From the NCBI GenBank assembly GCA_900491605.1, contig UESW01004078.1, positions 543,690-607,689 of the forward strand: a stretch of 64,000 bases of DNA, read 5' to 3'. Shown here one piece after another: positions 21,972 to 34,800 of the stretch. A program made the translations under genes and the position numbers. Each line of letters starts with the position of its first letter. Positions within the stretch are counted from its first letter, which is position 1. The notes below the pieces were generated by a model that worked only from the letters and a program-made list of their open reading frames with translations, did not search any database and was not told the origin of the DNA. This DNA is from Calamus simplicifolius. Taxonomy: Eukaryota > Streptophyta > Magnoliopsida > Arecales > Arecaceae.

Positions 21972-22970
21972 TCATTGATAATATCGATGAAGGTTGTCCG
22001 CATTCCAGGTATGTAGGATGGATCGGCCGTTGAGTTCTTTAATCTGGTACACTCCTTGGTGGAGTGCCTCGGTGATACTGTAAGGACCTTCCCAATTGGT
22101 AGACAATTTGCCCCCCTCCGTTGGCTTGGATACCTCAACCTTCCGTAGAACCAGATCTCCAGGGCGAAATACTTTGGGACGGATCCGGGCATTGTAATAC
22201 TTGGCTGCTCGTTGGCTAAAAGTTGTCATGCGCAACCGTGCCCGATCGTGTACTTCATCGATGAAGTCGAGGTTAGCTCTCAGCTGGGCAAAGTTGTCTT
22301 CCTCGTTGTAGGACTCCACGCACGGGCTTGGCAGTCCGATCTCCACGGGGATGACCACCTCAGACCCGAAGGCTAGACTAAAGGGGGTTTCGTCTGTCGA
22401 AGCCCTTGGGGTCGTGTGGTAGGCCCACAGTACGTTAGGAAGCTCTTCTACCCACCAGCCTTTGGACCCGTCCAACCGAGTTCTGAGCCCCCTGAGGATA
22501 GTACGGTTCATGACCTCGGCCTCCTCGTTGGTCTGTGGGTGGCCGACGGAGGTGAAGCGGTGGTGGATGCCCAGTTCGTTGCAAAAAATATTGAATGTGG
22601 CGTTATCGAACTAGCAGCCATTGTCGGTGACGAGAGTGTGAGGTAGGCCGAAGCGGCATATGACTGGCTTCCAGAAGAAGGCTTTGACTTTGCTCTCAGT
22701 GATCTTGCCCAGTGCCTCAACCTCGACCCATTTGGTAAAGTAGTCGATGGCGACAATCAGGAACCTCTGCTGTCCCGAAGCTGGGGGGAATGGTCCAAGA
22801 ATATCCATTCCCCACTAGGCGAAGGGTCATGGAGCCGAGAGTGCATTCAAAGGGACAGAGGGTTGGTGCTGGATATGCACGTGGCACTGGCAGCCGTCAT
22901 ACTTCTGGACCAACTTGGCGGCATCCTCCCTCATAGTGAGCCAGAAGTACCCTTGACGGAGGGCCTTCTG
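21972..22970 (-). pseudogene. Tat element integrase
   Basis: The - strand has the zinc-finger region near 22960-22850, the core start MDILGPFPPASGQQRF (22808) with the first catalytic Asp, and the second Asp in VTDNG near 22625, followed at once by a stop codon. The rest of the core and the C-terminal domain (22511-21972: WAYHTTPRAST, RPGDLVLRKVEVSKP, NWEGPYSI) is in another ORF. The stop after TDNG and the frame change before 22511 break the protein. Confidence 0.88.
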
Positions 22971-22972
22971 AG

Positions 22973-24438
22973 CTAGGGACATGCCCCCAGGTGATTCCCA
23001 CAGATGCCTTCATGAATTTCTCTGAGGATGTAATCGGCGTCGGCATGTCCTACGCACTTGAGCAGAGGGTAAGAAAATGATCTCCTGTACAGGCGTCCAT
23101 CCAAGAGGGTGAATTTGGAGGCTCTCCATTTGAGTAGCTTAGCTTTGTTGCGGTCAGTGGGGAGAGTGGCGTCTGCGAGGTAGCGAATGTAGGGATCCAT
23201 CCAAGTTGGCTCTTGGGTAAGCGGAAGGACCTCTTCTTTGTCTTCTATGCTGAGCCTCTCCAAGTGCTCAATGTAGGCATTCCTCGTGATGCCGTCAATG
23301 GAGGTGGCCAACCGGGAGAGGGTGTCGGCCTTGGCATTCTCGCTCCAAGGGATATAGCTAATGCTGAAATAAGAGAGTGGAGAGATTAAGAGCCGAACCT
23401 TGCTCAAGTATCGGGCCATGGTGGGATCACGCGCCTCGTACTCTCCGTTGATTTGTCCAGAGACGAGTTGCGAGTCAGTGAAAGCTCTGAGGCGCTTTAT
23501 TTCAAACTCCTGAGCGAGCCTTAGCCCTGCCAATAGGGCCTCATACTCGGTCTGATTGTTAGTGGCTTCGAATAAGAATCGGAGGGCGCACTCCACCGTC
23601 CCCGCAAGAATGAGGCCGGTGCCGCTTCCTTGGGAGTTCGAAGCACCGTCTACGTGGAGGATCCAGGACTCCCCGCCATCATCCGGCTTGGCATCGGGCT
23701 GCTTCATGGGAGCTTCCTTGGTTGGCTCCTCTGCCCAAGTGCATTCGACCAATAAGTCGGCTACGACTTGGGACTTCAGAGCCGATCGAGCTTGGAAAGA
23801 GAGGTCGAACTCTCCTAGCTTGATGGCCCATTTAGCTAGTCGGCCTGAGGTATCTGGGCAAGCCAGGATGGCTCGAAGGGGCTGGTCTGTGAGTATCACG
23901 ATGTGATGAGCTTGAAAATATGGGCGGAGACGCCGGGCAGAGACGATCAGAGCGAAAATGATCTTTTTTGTCTTAGAGTATCTGACTTTGCATCGTGAAG
24001 CACCTTGCCCACATAGTAGACAAGTTTCTGAGTCCCGTTGGCATCAAGACGCACCAGCATGGAGCTAACAGCTTCTGGAGAGGCGGCAAGGTAGAGAAAA
24101 AGGCTCTCCCCATCTTTTGGTTTCGATAGGAGTGGCGGGGAAGACAGGAATGCCTTCAACCCATCGAAGGCCTTTTGACAATCATCCGTCCATTCAAAGC
24201 TATTCACCTTCCGCAGGGTTTTGAAGAAGGGCAAGCATCGCTCAGCTGACTTGGAGAGGAAACGACTTAGAGCCGCCATCCTCCCCATGAGCCGCTGCAC
24301 CTCCTTCTTGCTAGATGGTGGCCTCATATTGAGGATGGCGCTGATCTTCTCAGGGTTCGCCTTAATCCCTCGCTGAGTCACCATGAAGCCTAAGAACTTG
24401 CCCACTGTGACGCTGAAGGCACACTTTTTGGGATTCAA
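22973..24438 (-). pseudogene. Tat element RNase H and archaeal-type second RNase H
   Basis: The first RNase H follows reverse transcriptase (24438-23947: FEWTDDCQKAFDGLK, YYVGKVLHDA) and continues after a frame break at 23899 with MILTDQPLRAIL. The second RNase H starts near 23640 (SWILHVDGASNSQGSGTG, TEYEALLAGLRLA, FTDSQLVSGQINGEYEARD), which shows the Asp, Glu and Asp active-site positions. Two RNase H domains in a row are typical of the Tat lineage. The end (GHADADYILREIHEGICGNH) runs into the integrase zinc finger. Confidence 0.88.
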
Positions 24439-24444
24439 CTTGAC

Positions 24445-25095
24445 TTAGAAACTGCGAAGGTTGTTGAAAGTTTCCTCTAGGTCGGAGATGTGATCGGAAG
24501 CACGGGTGCTTTTTGTCAGCATATCATCTACGTAGACTTCCATGTTCTGGCCCAGTTGATCTTGGAAGACTTTGTTCATCAACCTTTGGTATGTCGGTCC
24601 CACATTCTTGAGGCCAAAGGGCATCACTTTATAGCAATAAATACCTTTCTCCATCATGAAGGATGTGTGCTCCTCATCGCCGGGGTCCATCTTTATTTGG
24701 TTGTACCCAAAAAAAGCGTCCATGAAGCTGAGAAGCTCATGGCCGGATGTAGAATCTACCAGCTGATTGATCTAGGGCAGAGGGAAAATGTCCTTCGGGC
24801 ACGCCTTGTTCAGGTCGGTGAAGTCAATGCAGATCCTCTAGCTCCCATTCGCCTTTCGCACCATTACCACGTTGACCAGCCAACTGGGGTAATGTGCCTC
24901 CCAGATATGATCGGCGCTAAGCAACTTGCTGACCTCTTCGTCAATGGCCTTTTGCCACTCGGGAGCAAAGCTTCTCTTCCTTTGGCAGACCGAACGGTAC
25001 TTTGGGTCAATGTTGAGCTTATGGGTGATCACCTCCGAAGGGATATCGGGCATGTCGGATGCCGATCAAGCAAATTTATCCAAGTTGGCCCGTAG
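24445..25095 (-). pseudogene. Tat element reverse transcriptase
   Basis: Motifs on the - strand include the palm start DAFFGYNQIKMDPGDEEHTS (24723), MPFGLKNVGPTYQRLMNKVF and the catalytic YVDDML at about 24523-24545. The upstream part is open at 25053-24838 (PKYRSVCQRKRSFAPEWQKA). A short break separates the two parts near 24830-24725. Confidence 0.9.
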
Positions 25096-25548
25096 GAAAG
25101 TTAGGAGACGATCGCGATCCTCTGGAGGGAGGAGCCCGCCGACACGCACAGTCTTCGTCGGGTCATCTCCAAGGGGAAAAGTTAGGAGTCGCTAAGCTGG
25201 CTCTCCTCCTTTGCTGGACTCTCTGGGGTCAGGCGCTTCCGAGGCCGGTTCGGCCTCCTGAGGACTTGATGCTGCATGATAACAAGGCAAGACCGGGCTG
25301 ACCTCTCCCCATATTTTGCCGACCCCACCGCTGGTGGGGAACTACGAGCAAACGCCGGGTGGAGATAACTGCGTCCAACAGATTTAGGCCTGGTCGTTCA
25401 AGGATGGCATTGTACGCCAGAGGGACTCGTACGATCAAGAACTTCATGATGATTGTGCTCTGGCATGGCGGTGCTCCGACCGTCGCATGTAAGGATATTT
25501 CGCCCTTGACCCTTACTGAATCCACAGTAAATCCGACTAGAGGAGCCG

Positions 25549-25929
25549 CTATGAGCTGAAGAGAATCAAAGATAATCTCATCCTAACAAATGCATTGTAG
25601 GTAAGGATGTCAGCTGAGCTGCCACTATCAACTAATATCCTTTTTACAAGGTGCTTGGCAATCATCATGAAGACGATGACGCCTTCATTATTTACATTTT
25701 CAACAACTGCGACCCCCCCCCAGAACGACATTGTCTGGCGCCTCCTCCCCTCTCGGCCAGTTAGATGAAGAAGCTGCCCCCCAAGATACCATCCCGACTG
25801 TCCGCTCCGTGGAGGTGTTATTGATAGCAGCCTGAGCAGGCGGGGGCCCCATAAGGGCCGGCAGTGGCATTGGCTTCTTCTGGACATACTTTCCGAGGTA
25901 ACCCCATTGGATGAGCTCCTCGATGGCAT
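25549..25929 (-). pseudogene. Tat element aspartic protease region
   Basis: The motif RILVDSGSSADILTYNAF lies at about 25655-25590 on the - strand, with the catalytic DSG near 25627. A run of nine or so G/C bases at 25713-25722 (+ strand C tract) is a likely frameshift site between the gag end and the protease. Confidence 0.85.
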
Positions 25930-27357
25930 GCTTCAAGTTGTAGCAACTGTCGGTGTCATGGCCATAGTCTCGGTGGAAGCGACAGTAGCGGCTTTTGTCA
26001 CGGGGGGTACCCTTCTTCATGGGAGGAGGTCGCTAAAGGTAAGGCTCGCCCTCAATCTCCATGAGGATATGAGAGCGAGGGGCAAGGAGGGGCATGAGCT
26101 CGCCCTCCCGAGGGGCGAGACTCTGATGCTCGCGGTCCGACCGGCGGGATGGCTCGGGCCGCCGGGGGCGAGAAGATCCGCTTGGCTCTGGGCGGGCAGG
26201 TTTCGGCTAGACCCCCTTGTGGATTCTCGGCGGGTGAGGTCAGCCTCATTCACACGGATGTACTTCTAGGATCGGAGGAGGAGGTCGGAGTAGGAGCCCG
26301 GGGGCTTCTTATCCAGGAAGAAGGTAAAGCGGGATGGGAGGAGTCCCCGCTTTAGAGCTAACATCGCCACTGCGTCGTCCAGGTAATAGACTTCGAGGGC
26401 GGCGGTCTTGAATCGAGCCACGAAATCCCGAAGTGACTCCCCCTCCTTCTGACGTACAAAGAAGAGGCTGTCAGCGACCTTCGGGATCCGTCGGCAGGCG
26501 TTAAAGTGCGCCAAAAAGGCCCTTTTCAGCTCTCGAAAGGAGTCGATGTTGTGAGGAGATAGGCGCGTGTGCCAGGCACGGACGGCTTTCTGTAGAGTGG
26601 CGGGGAAGGCCTTTCATAGAAGGGCATCCGTAGCACCCTGGACCTACATCATGGCCTTGTAGCTCTCGAGATAGTCGAGAGGATCCGTCGTACCATCGTA
26701 CGGATCTATCTGAGGGAAACAGAATCTGGAGGGTACGGGCTCCTCCAATATCCGGCAGGTGTAGGGAGGACGAGTGTCATACTCCTCCTCCGGTTGGTTG
26801 TTGATTTTCCTAGTGAGCTCGTCCAGTCGCCGGTGGTATTCATCCAGGCGTTCCTCCGCTTGGCGATTGATTGTCGGGGCCCTCCTGGGTGGCTCGGAGG
26901 ACGAGAAAGAAGAAGAAGAAGATGGGGAAGGACGCGGAATGTGGGACTTCCGCTTTGGTTCCTCCTGGCACCGTGGCTCTGGAGGAAACTTGCTTAGGCC
27001 ACAGTCGGGGGATCGTGGCCGCTTGAGGGGCTCACGATGGGGCTTCCTAGGGGAAGCCTGGCGACGACCGGCCTCTCACTGGGAGAGCCTCCCCTTGCAG
27101 ACTGTTGACTAGCAGGGGGAGCGGTCTAATGCTGGGTGGCTATGGACTGCTGCTTCTGAAGTCCGTGGACCATGGCGGTGAGAGCTTGGACTTGTTGGGT
27201 AATGGCCGCCAGCTGATCAGCTAGGGCAGCTGCATCTGGTGGTGGGCAGGCGACGGGAGGATCGGCAGCAGGGAGGTTAATTTCCTGCTGCCTAGTCGAT
27301 GGGGGATGCCCCCCAGGGTAACTAGCAGAAGCGTCTTGAGCCTACGTCATCACCATT
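25930..27357 (-). pseudogene. gag: Tat element gag
   Basis: A start MVMT near 27357 is followed at once by a stop. A proline/glutamine-rich N-terminus follows. The retrotransposon gag core is at 26514-26266 (VRQKEGESLRDFVARFKTAA). A nucleocapsid-like motif CRFHRDYGHDTDSCYNLKHA (near 25980) has the C-H-H-C spacing seen in Tat gag proteins. Several frame changes separate these parts. Confidence 0.85.
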
Positions 27358-27418
27358 GCTGAGAGAGGGAAAAGGAAGGAATGCTGCAGGGTTCGTATCT
27401 TTCTTTCCTAGTCTCCCC

Positions 27419-27434
27419 CTTCCTGGCGCGCCAA
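27419..27434 (-). other. primer binding site of the Tat element
   Basis: On the - strand TTGGCGCGCCAGGAAG lies two bases inside the 5' LTR end. TTGGCGC is the usual start of plant gypsy primer sites. I do not assign the tRNA. Confidence 0.75.
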
Positions 27435-27436
27435 TC

Positions 27437-28823
27437 TGATGACGCCCAATCACCGATATTGAGCGCGGAGAAGATTGATCCGCTCGCTGGTGAGATCCTC
27501 GCCTAGCTGGACAACCTGCAAGAAGTCCCGAGACCGGAAGGGCGCTCCGGTGGGAACCCTTCGACGCCCAAGTCAGCAACCGAGGTCACAGCTGAGGAAG
27601 AGCTCGAGAGAGCTCCTTAAGGCAGAGAAAGCTCTGAGAGATAGAGTTTCTCTAGGATAGTGGAGTAAGAGGGTGCTTATGTTCGCATACTTGTATTTCC
27701 AATGGACTCACCCTTTTATAGGCGGTTGAGACTTGCATGGAAATGGACCACGCGGAATTCCGTGAGGGGGAGAAGTCCGCGGGGCACGTGGGAGTTACGT
27801 GAATTTGGGCTGATCGGTAGGTATTGTTCCATTGGAGAGGGGGGGGAACTGGCGGTTGGTGGGCCAGGTCCCATTGGTCAGCGGAATCAGTTGGTTGGTG
27901 GGCCTAGTCCTATCGACGACGTGGTCAGGCTGTAGGTAGGCCTGTTGTGTCAGGCTGCGCTGATCAAAAGGTTGATGGTTCCGGCAGACGTGGGGTCGAC
28001 CTGAAGAAGTCGGAGCCACCTCGGCTTGCTTAGAGATGCCGGGGCTGACGGAGCCGACCTGAAGAGGTCGGGGCCGTCTCGGCTAACTTGGAGATGCCAG
28101 GGCCAACGGGGCCGATCTGAAGAGGTTGGGGCCGCCTCGGCTAACTTGGAGATATCGGGACCGCTGGGGCCGACCTGAAGAGGTCGGGGTCGCCTCGGCT
28201 AACTTGGAGATGCCGGAGCCGCTAGGGGCAACTTGAAGAGGTCGAGGCCGCCTCGGCTTGCCTGGAGATGCTGGGGCCAACGGGGCTGACCTGAAGAGGT
28301 CGGGACCGCCTCAACTTGCCTGGAGATGCCGGGGCCGACGGGGCTGACCTGAAGAGGTTGGGGCCGCCTCGGTTTGTCTGGAGATGTCGGGGCCGACCTG
28401 AAGAGGTCAGGGCCGCCTCAGCTAACTTGGAGATGCCGGGGCCGACGGGGCCGACCTGAAGAAGTCGAGGCCGCCTCGGCTTGCCTGGAGATGCCGGAGC
28501 CAATGGGACCAACCTGAAGAGGTCGGGCCACCTCGGCTTGCCTGGAGATACCGGGGCCGACCTAAAGAGGTCGGAGCCGCTTCAGCTTACTTAGAGATAC
28601 CGGGGCCAATGGGACCGATCTGAAAAGGTTGAGACCGTCTCGGCTTGCCAGGAGATGCCGGTACCATCTCGGATTGCCTAAAGATGCTAGGACCAATCTG
28701 AAGAGGCCGGAGCCATTTCGGTTTGCTTAGAGACATTGAAAGCTGACGTAATGTGTTCATCTACATGATTAATTTTACCATGATTACCCCGTAGCTTTAT
28801 TAGCCGCATCATTAGCCACATCA
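27437..28823 (-). repeat. 5' LTR of the Tat element
   Basis: 1387 bp, from TGATGACG to CACATCA on the + strand, followed by the CCCTT duplication. The tandem hairpin array lies at about 27990-28740. This LTR directly abuts the remaining part of MRS2 exon 1. Confidence 0.95.
27713..27720 (-). promoter_or_regulatory. TATA box in the Tat 5' LTR
   Basis: TATAAAAG on the - strand, conserved at 13370-13377 in the other LTR. It would drive gag-pol transcription away from the MRS2 exons. Confidence 0.65.
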
Positions 28824-28828
28824 CCCTT

Positions 28829-31800
28829 TTCCAGGGCATGGACCTCCCGGGCCTCAAGAAGCGGGGGCAGGGCCTCCGGTCGTGGATCCGCGTCGACGCT
28901 GCGACGGGGAGCTTGCAGGTGATCGAAGTGGACAAGTTCACGATGATGCGGCGGTGCGACCTTCCCGCCCGCGACCTCCGCCTCCTGGACCCACTCTTCG
29001 TCTATCCCTCCACTATCCTTGGCCGGGAGAAGGCCATCGTCCTCAATCTCGAGCAGATCCGCTGCATCATCACCGCCGACGAGGTCTTCCTCCTCAACTC
29101 CCTCGACGACTGTGTCTTTCAATACGTAGCGGAGCTCCAGCGCCGCCTCGGCGCCCACTCCGGGGACGTCTTTTCCGGCAGACTCACCTCGCCGGACTAC
29201 CTTCCCTTTGAGTTCCGGGCACTCGAGGTCGCACTAGAGGCCGCCTGCACCTTCCTTGATGCGCAGGTGCCATCTTGCTTCCCTGCTTCCGTGTTTTAGA
29301 CTCTAGGGTTTCTTCCGTGCGTGATTTGTTCTAATATAGTGTTTTATGAAACAACCCGAACATGAACCGATAACTGAACCGATATTAACAGTGTAGTTGA
29401 AAACGAGTTTAGAATTTGTATAGTTGATGCAACAGTGGCATGACGCTGGTCGACTTTTGATTGTACCCCTTCTGCATAGAAAATGAGTATTTGATATTGA
29501 ATCGGAGCTTATTAATATGGTATTGGATTGGTTTGTTCTTCAATATATGGTATCGGTACCTTGCTGTTCACTCTGTGAGCATAACATAATGTTGATATCA
29601 TATTTTCAGTCTTATATCACCCAAAGTCCAAAGTACTTTTATAAAATATATCTTGGTCATGAGACTAGACCAAGAGAAAAGACAAAAAAGCGTTAGAGTG
29701 TTGTGTCTAATTATGCACAAGAATTGGCATTAAAGACCAAAATTAGACGAAAAGCAAAGAAAAAATTAGACTGAAAGCCAAGACCATCATGTTGCATTTA
29801 ATGCATTAAATGCTTCAACCATGATGCATTTATATTAAATAATACATTTATATTAAAGAATGCACATATATTAAATGCATTATCACTAAATATATCATAT
29901 ATTCTTCACTAAATATATCATATTAAAAATACCTTTTTTGAGGGAAATTATATTAAAGAATGGCTTATCACATTTAGCTATAATGGTTGTTTATTACATC
30001 TACTTAAAGAAATGATTATACTACTATTAGCATCATACTTCGGTCTTCTGATGAATAAATTGAGACTAGCTGACTATTAATCCGAAAGAAGCAAAATATT
30101 GATAGTTCAATCCTGATCGAAAAGAGTACATGTCTAGAGATTGAAATGTAGTTATTAAAATTGCAAAGCGGGTAAGGAGTTCATATAAATTGATAGGAAG
30201 TTTTCAATGATTTTCAGAACTGAATAGAAACTATTGAAAATTACGATTGGTTGTTATATGCAGCAATGTTTAGAGCATCATAATATAGAGATAAATGGCA
30301 TTTGCTGGGATCTTCAATTTAAATTGAAAATTCAGATTCAGATATTAATTAGAAGTACCATAAGAGTAGCCAAGAATTTACTGTACTTAGGAGCAACCAG
30401 TAACTTACTATAGTGATGAGTAGCCTGTAACTTAGCCATTTGTATCTCACTCCTATGTCAAGCAGGAGCAAGAACCGAGTGAGTCCAATCAATTGATTGT
30501 ATTGCCTGTATTTGTATTGTTTTGCCAGTAATAAAAATTCTTTTGGCATGCCCATCCTATCCTTGCAGTTCAATTTCACCAACACATAATAATGCTGTTG
30601 CTGCATGCAAAAGACTGTTAAATGATTGTAAAAGGATTTGTGAATCTACTCTAGCAAGATAGTAAATAATTGCTACTACAAATGTTGTTGGATTGGTTTC
30701 CATGGGGGTTGTTCTTGGAGATGCAGGAAGAATGCTTATTCTTGGACGGAGCTTTGGTGGCTTTGTTTGCAGAGTTATGAATTGAAGAGTAACCTGGTTG
30801 TTCATGATTATGCTTTGTGATTTTAGAAGCATACCACACAGACCATCAAAGGAGATGGGATTGCTATGTCTATGAAGGTTGAAATAAAATTTTCAACAGT
30901 CTGATCCAAGGGATTGGATTGTGGTGGGAACAAGATCATCATCACTCATTAATTGATGAATGCATGCCACCCAGCAGTCCAGCATATTGACTTCATATTT
31001 CTGGAGCAGTCAAGATGTCCGTGTTTACTTGACAAAGTGTATCCTTAAGATCCATGATAAGGTTGCGAGCAGAAAGGGCAAATCTCCAAGTCAAACTGGG
31101 TCATGTTCTGTTGGAAGTGGTTGCATCAGGGACATAAAGAGGAAAATCAAAGTAGAGCAAAATGAGAATAACTTGAAATCCAAATGAAATTGATATGGTG
31201 ACCAGATATTATAAAGAAAGAATTTCGTTTTATTAGACAACTATAATATATAAAAATTTTCCCTGACAATAGGGAGTTTTATCCCCCTCTTTTTGGTTGT
31301 TATACTTCCTCTCATGTGGGCTTTTGCTTTCACTTTCAAGAAGGCATTTTGATTTTCATATTTGGAAAAGTAGAATGCATGGTGAAAGTTTGCCACACAA
31401 AGATGACCAAAGAGATCTCAAAAATCAAATTAGGGTAAAGGATAGAAAGATGGTTTGAGATCTTTGGACCATACCTTGTGAATTCTTTCTACGTGCAACA
31501 TTTGTATTCTTTTGTTTTCACTAATAATATGATCCTAGCAAGATCCTCTTCAAATGTAAATCCCCCTATTTATCCCCTGCTTATCTCTGAGTCTTTCAAC
31601 CAAACTGTTGGTTGAAACTTGTCCAAAATTGGGTACACTTCTTGTTTTCTATCACCCAACTTGAGCTTGTTTCACACATTCCGACTCTAGAAGACTTTAA
31701 GATAATGAAGCTTTATCTAAAAATTGGTAGAATCTTTCCAAAAGTTAAGGGTAAAACTAAAACCAACTCGCCTAACTACAAAATTTTGTGGAAAATTTGT

Positions 31801-34800
31801 TCTTTCAACATTCATTAAGAGTGTGGTGTATAAGGATCCCATTCAGCAAGCCAGAGAAAACATAGAACTTCAAGCTCCTGAGGCTTCATAACCAAATTGT
31901 ATAATTTAAAATGCATTTGGCATTCTGGCTTAACATTAGGATGATTTAGGTCATGCTATGCCATGTTGCTCAGTGCCAATGCTTGCATGTGTTGGCATAG
32001 CAGCATGCCAAGAACTAGTACACTGCCGGTACTGTGCTAATGCTACATGTGTTGTAAGGCATTGTTACGGCATGTATCATGTCACGCTGTGCTGAATTCC
32101 ATTTATGAATAAAAAAAAGGCTTTACAAAAAGTTCTTTCAACTTTACATTTTCATTTTCAAGTTATCCTTCGTATGTTCTAAGAAGACAAGGAAATGCTT
32201 AAAATTGACAAAAGTGAGGCTGGCTACTTTTTTACTTAAGGTTATGCTTTAAATGAGGACACTAAATTTCTTCACTGTATTTCTCATTGAAACCTTGGAT
32301 AAAGACAATTCCCTTAAAAGATACCAAAAATAGATTAGGGACACCATCCACCTTATGTAAATGATCTCCACATCATGAATCTTTTGAAATTATCTCATTG
32401 TCCTCTGCCCCCTCTCAAAGCCCTGACAAATGGTGAGATTTATGTGTACATTCTTTCACATGGGTAACCATGCAATTGAGGTTACGTGTGTATATGTAGT
32501 ATGTAATTAGGGATCCATGTTGGATTTGAAATACACAAGATATTGTAGTACTTCATCAGAGTGAAAAAATACACAAGACATGAAATGCACTTAGTGCTTC
32601 GCCAGTCTTCCCATCCACCCTGCTTGACCTTCTTCCTACAGAAAGAAATGTGCGCCCCTCCCTCCCTCCCTCTCACTTTTTCTTTCTCTAACACTGTCTT
32701 AGTAATTGTGCAAGCACAAAAGGTGATTGGGTACTATTAGAGTACTTGAAAATTGTTTTTTTTTTATTAATATCATTTGACAACATGAATGCATGTGGAT
32801 TATGCAGTCATAGTCAAAAATTGTAGCTGAAAAGGTGCACCTCTTAGACATTTATGTTACAAATAGAATAACTTATCCATGCATGAGTTCCTTCACACAT
32901 CCATAAATAGATGTATTCTTGATCACTTACTCTGAGCAAACCTGCACTACAGATCCTTTATATATTGGGTCTATAATTCCAATTTATATCATACACCACT
33001 GAAGTTTCAGAATTTTATACTCCAAACATTAAATGTGTTTAAAGTATTTTGCTATCATGTGTGGCCCTCTTGTTTGTCAACTGATTCCCTAGGAATATGA
33101 TTAACTGGCTTTGTGCTGGACTATAGATCACTAATGGCCCAATTATTATCACCACCAGGTGTGAGGAACCTGTTGATCATGCTGACAAACAGAGAATATC
33201 TGAGAGACTGTATGTATCTTTTTACAAGAAAAGCAAGCAATGATTTAAACTTTCAAGAAAGTATTAACCGGTGCTTATAATTTTTCAGGATGGTATTGAA
33301 TCTGTCAAAGTTAGATACTTTATGTGATCATATGCAAACATACTTCTTGCAAGTGATTTATTCTGAATGCAGTTTCTGTTTCCATGTTCCTTCGTGAATG
33401 CATCCTTAATACTGCAAATAGAGGCTTAGTTCAAACCAATTCATGAGATCTGACGTTGAATCATAACCACTATGTTACTTATTCTGACCTGTATCTATTC
33501 TTTTCATATTTTACTAATTGCAGATATGATTCATGATATTCATCTGCTGACGTGTAACAATTATCTATGATTCATGGCTTGTTGATATAAATATCATATA
33601 TGCATGCATGCAATTTCTCCCTGAATATAAACTGATGATGGCTGTAAAATTCATTAGGCTGCTGAACTAGAAATTGAAGCATACCCTGTATTAGATGAGC
33701 TAACATCAAAGATCAGTACACTTAACTTGGAACATGTGCGCCGATTGAAAAGCAGGCTTGTTGCATTGACTAGGAGAGTTCAAAAGGTAGACCCATTATC
33801 TCTGCTGCTGCCAAGCAATTTTGTGCAACTCTTACCCTGTTGTTTTTATTACTACTGAAGTTCTGCTTGTATAGGCTAGGGATGAGATAGAGCAGTTGAT
33901 GGATGATGATGGTGACATGGCTGAAATGTATCTTACTGAGAAGAAAAGACGAATAGAAGCATCATTCTATGGTGACCGGTCTATACAAGGATTCGGTTCT
34001 ATTGGTGCTGGTGTATCAGTTTTTGCTCCAGTTTCACCTGTTTCTTCACCACCTGAACCTCAAAAGCTTGAGAAGACCCTGACCCTTGCTAGAAGCAGAC
34101 AAGATAGTGTGAAAAGTTCCAGCAAACCAGAAAATATAGAGGAGTTGGAGATGTTATTGGAAGCTTACTTTGTGGTCATTGATGGCACTCTTAACAAGTT
34201 GACTTCGGTAATTGATGAATTTTAATTTGTTTTATTTCATTTTTATTGCTTTTCTGGCATCATTTAAATATCTAAAGTTTGGTTGTCTATGCTATCTTTT
34301 CAGCTAAAGGAATACATTGATGACACAGAAGATTTTATTAACATTCAACTGGTATTTTTCCTTCTTTCCCAGTTTTATGATTAATGCTGTACCTTTATTG
34401 TGATTATTGATCAAATGAAACGCCATAAATAAGCTGATCCAATAGGGTAAAAAAAATTGCTAATGACATATATGCCCTTTGGTGATATCCAAACAACTGA
34501 CACTGATCTATTTTGTCAAATCAGATGACTGGCAAGAGGGAAATAAAAATCTTTTCTTTCTACAAGTCAAGTGATTCCTTAATTTCTTATGATAATTAGG
34601 CAATGTTTTAAGCGATGTATTATATATATTATAGCCAACATGTAATAGTAGTGCTTTATTTTTTCATGGAAGACATGAAATTGATGATCACATATAGTAA
34701 TATCTCTGCTGCGTACACACTGGCCACCTGTGACAACTATAAATATGCAAATTCTTTTGGGATAATATTACGTGCCTCAATCATGTAAAAAATTCATAAA

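Larger units (their letters stand above)
13094..28823 (-). mobile_element. Tat-lineage Ty3/gypsy retrotransposon inserted in MRS2 exon 1
   Basis: The element is 15,730 bp, of which 2,197 are a nested solo LTR with its extra target copy. Ends are TGATGACG and CACATCA, flanked by perfect CCCTT duplications. In element sense it has a 5' LTR (28823-27437), primer site, gag, protease, reverse transcriptase, RNase H, a second archaeal-type RNase H, integrase, tandem repeats, an antisense gene, a polypurine tract and a 3' LTR (14471-13094). The second RNase H and the antisense gene after pol are Tat-lineage hallmarks. Coding frames are broken in several places, so the copy is probably dead. It lies antisense to the transporter gene. 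Confidence 0.95.

Noticed and set aside
28838..29299. Single-exon reading of the first MRS2 fragment to the stop at 29297
   Set aside because: The last 11 residues (after CTFLDAQ) are intron sequence. A GT donor at 29267 joins in phase to AAELEIEAYP at 33658, as in other MRS2 genes.
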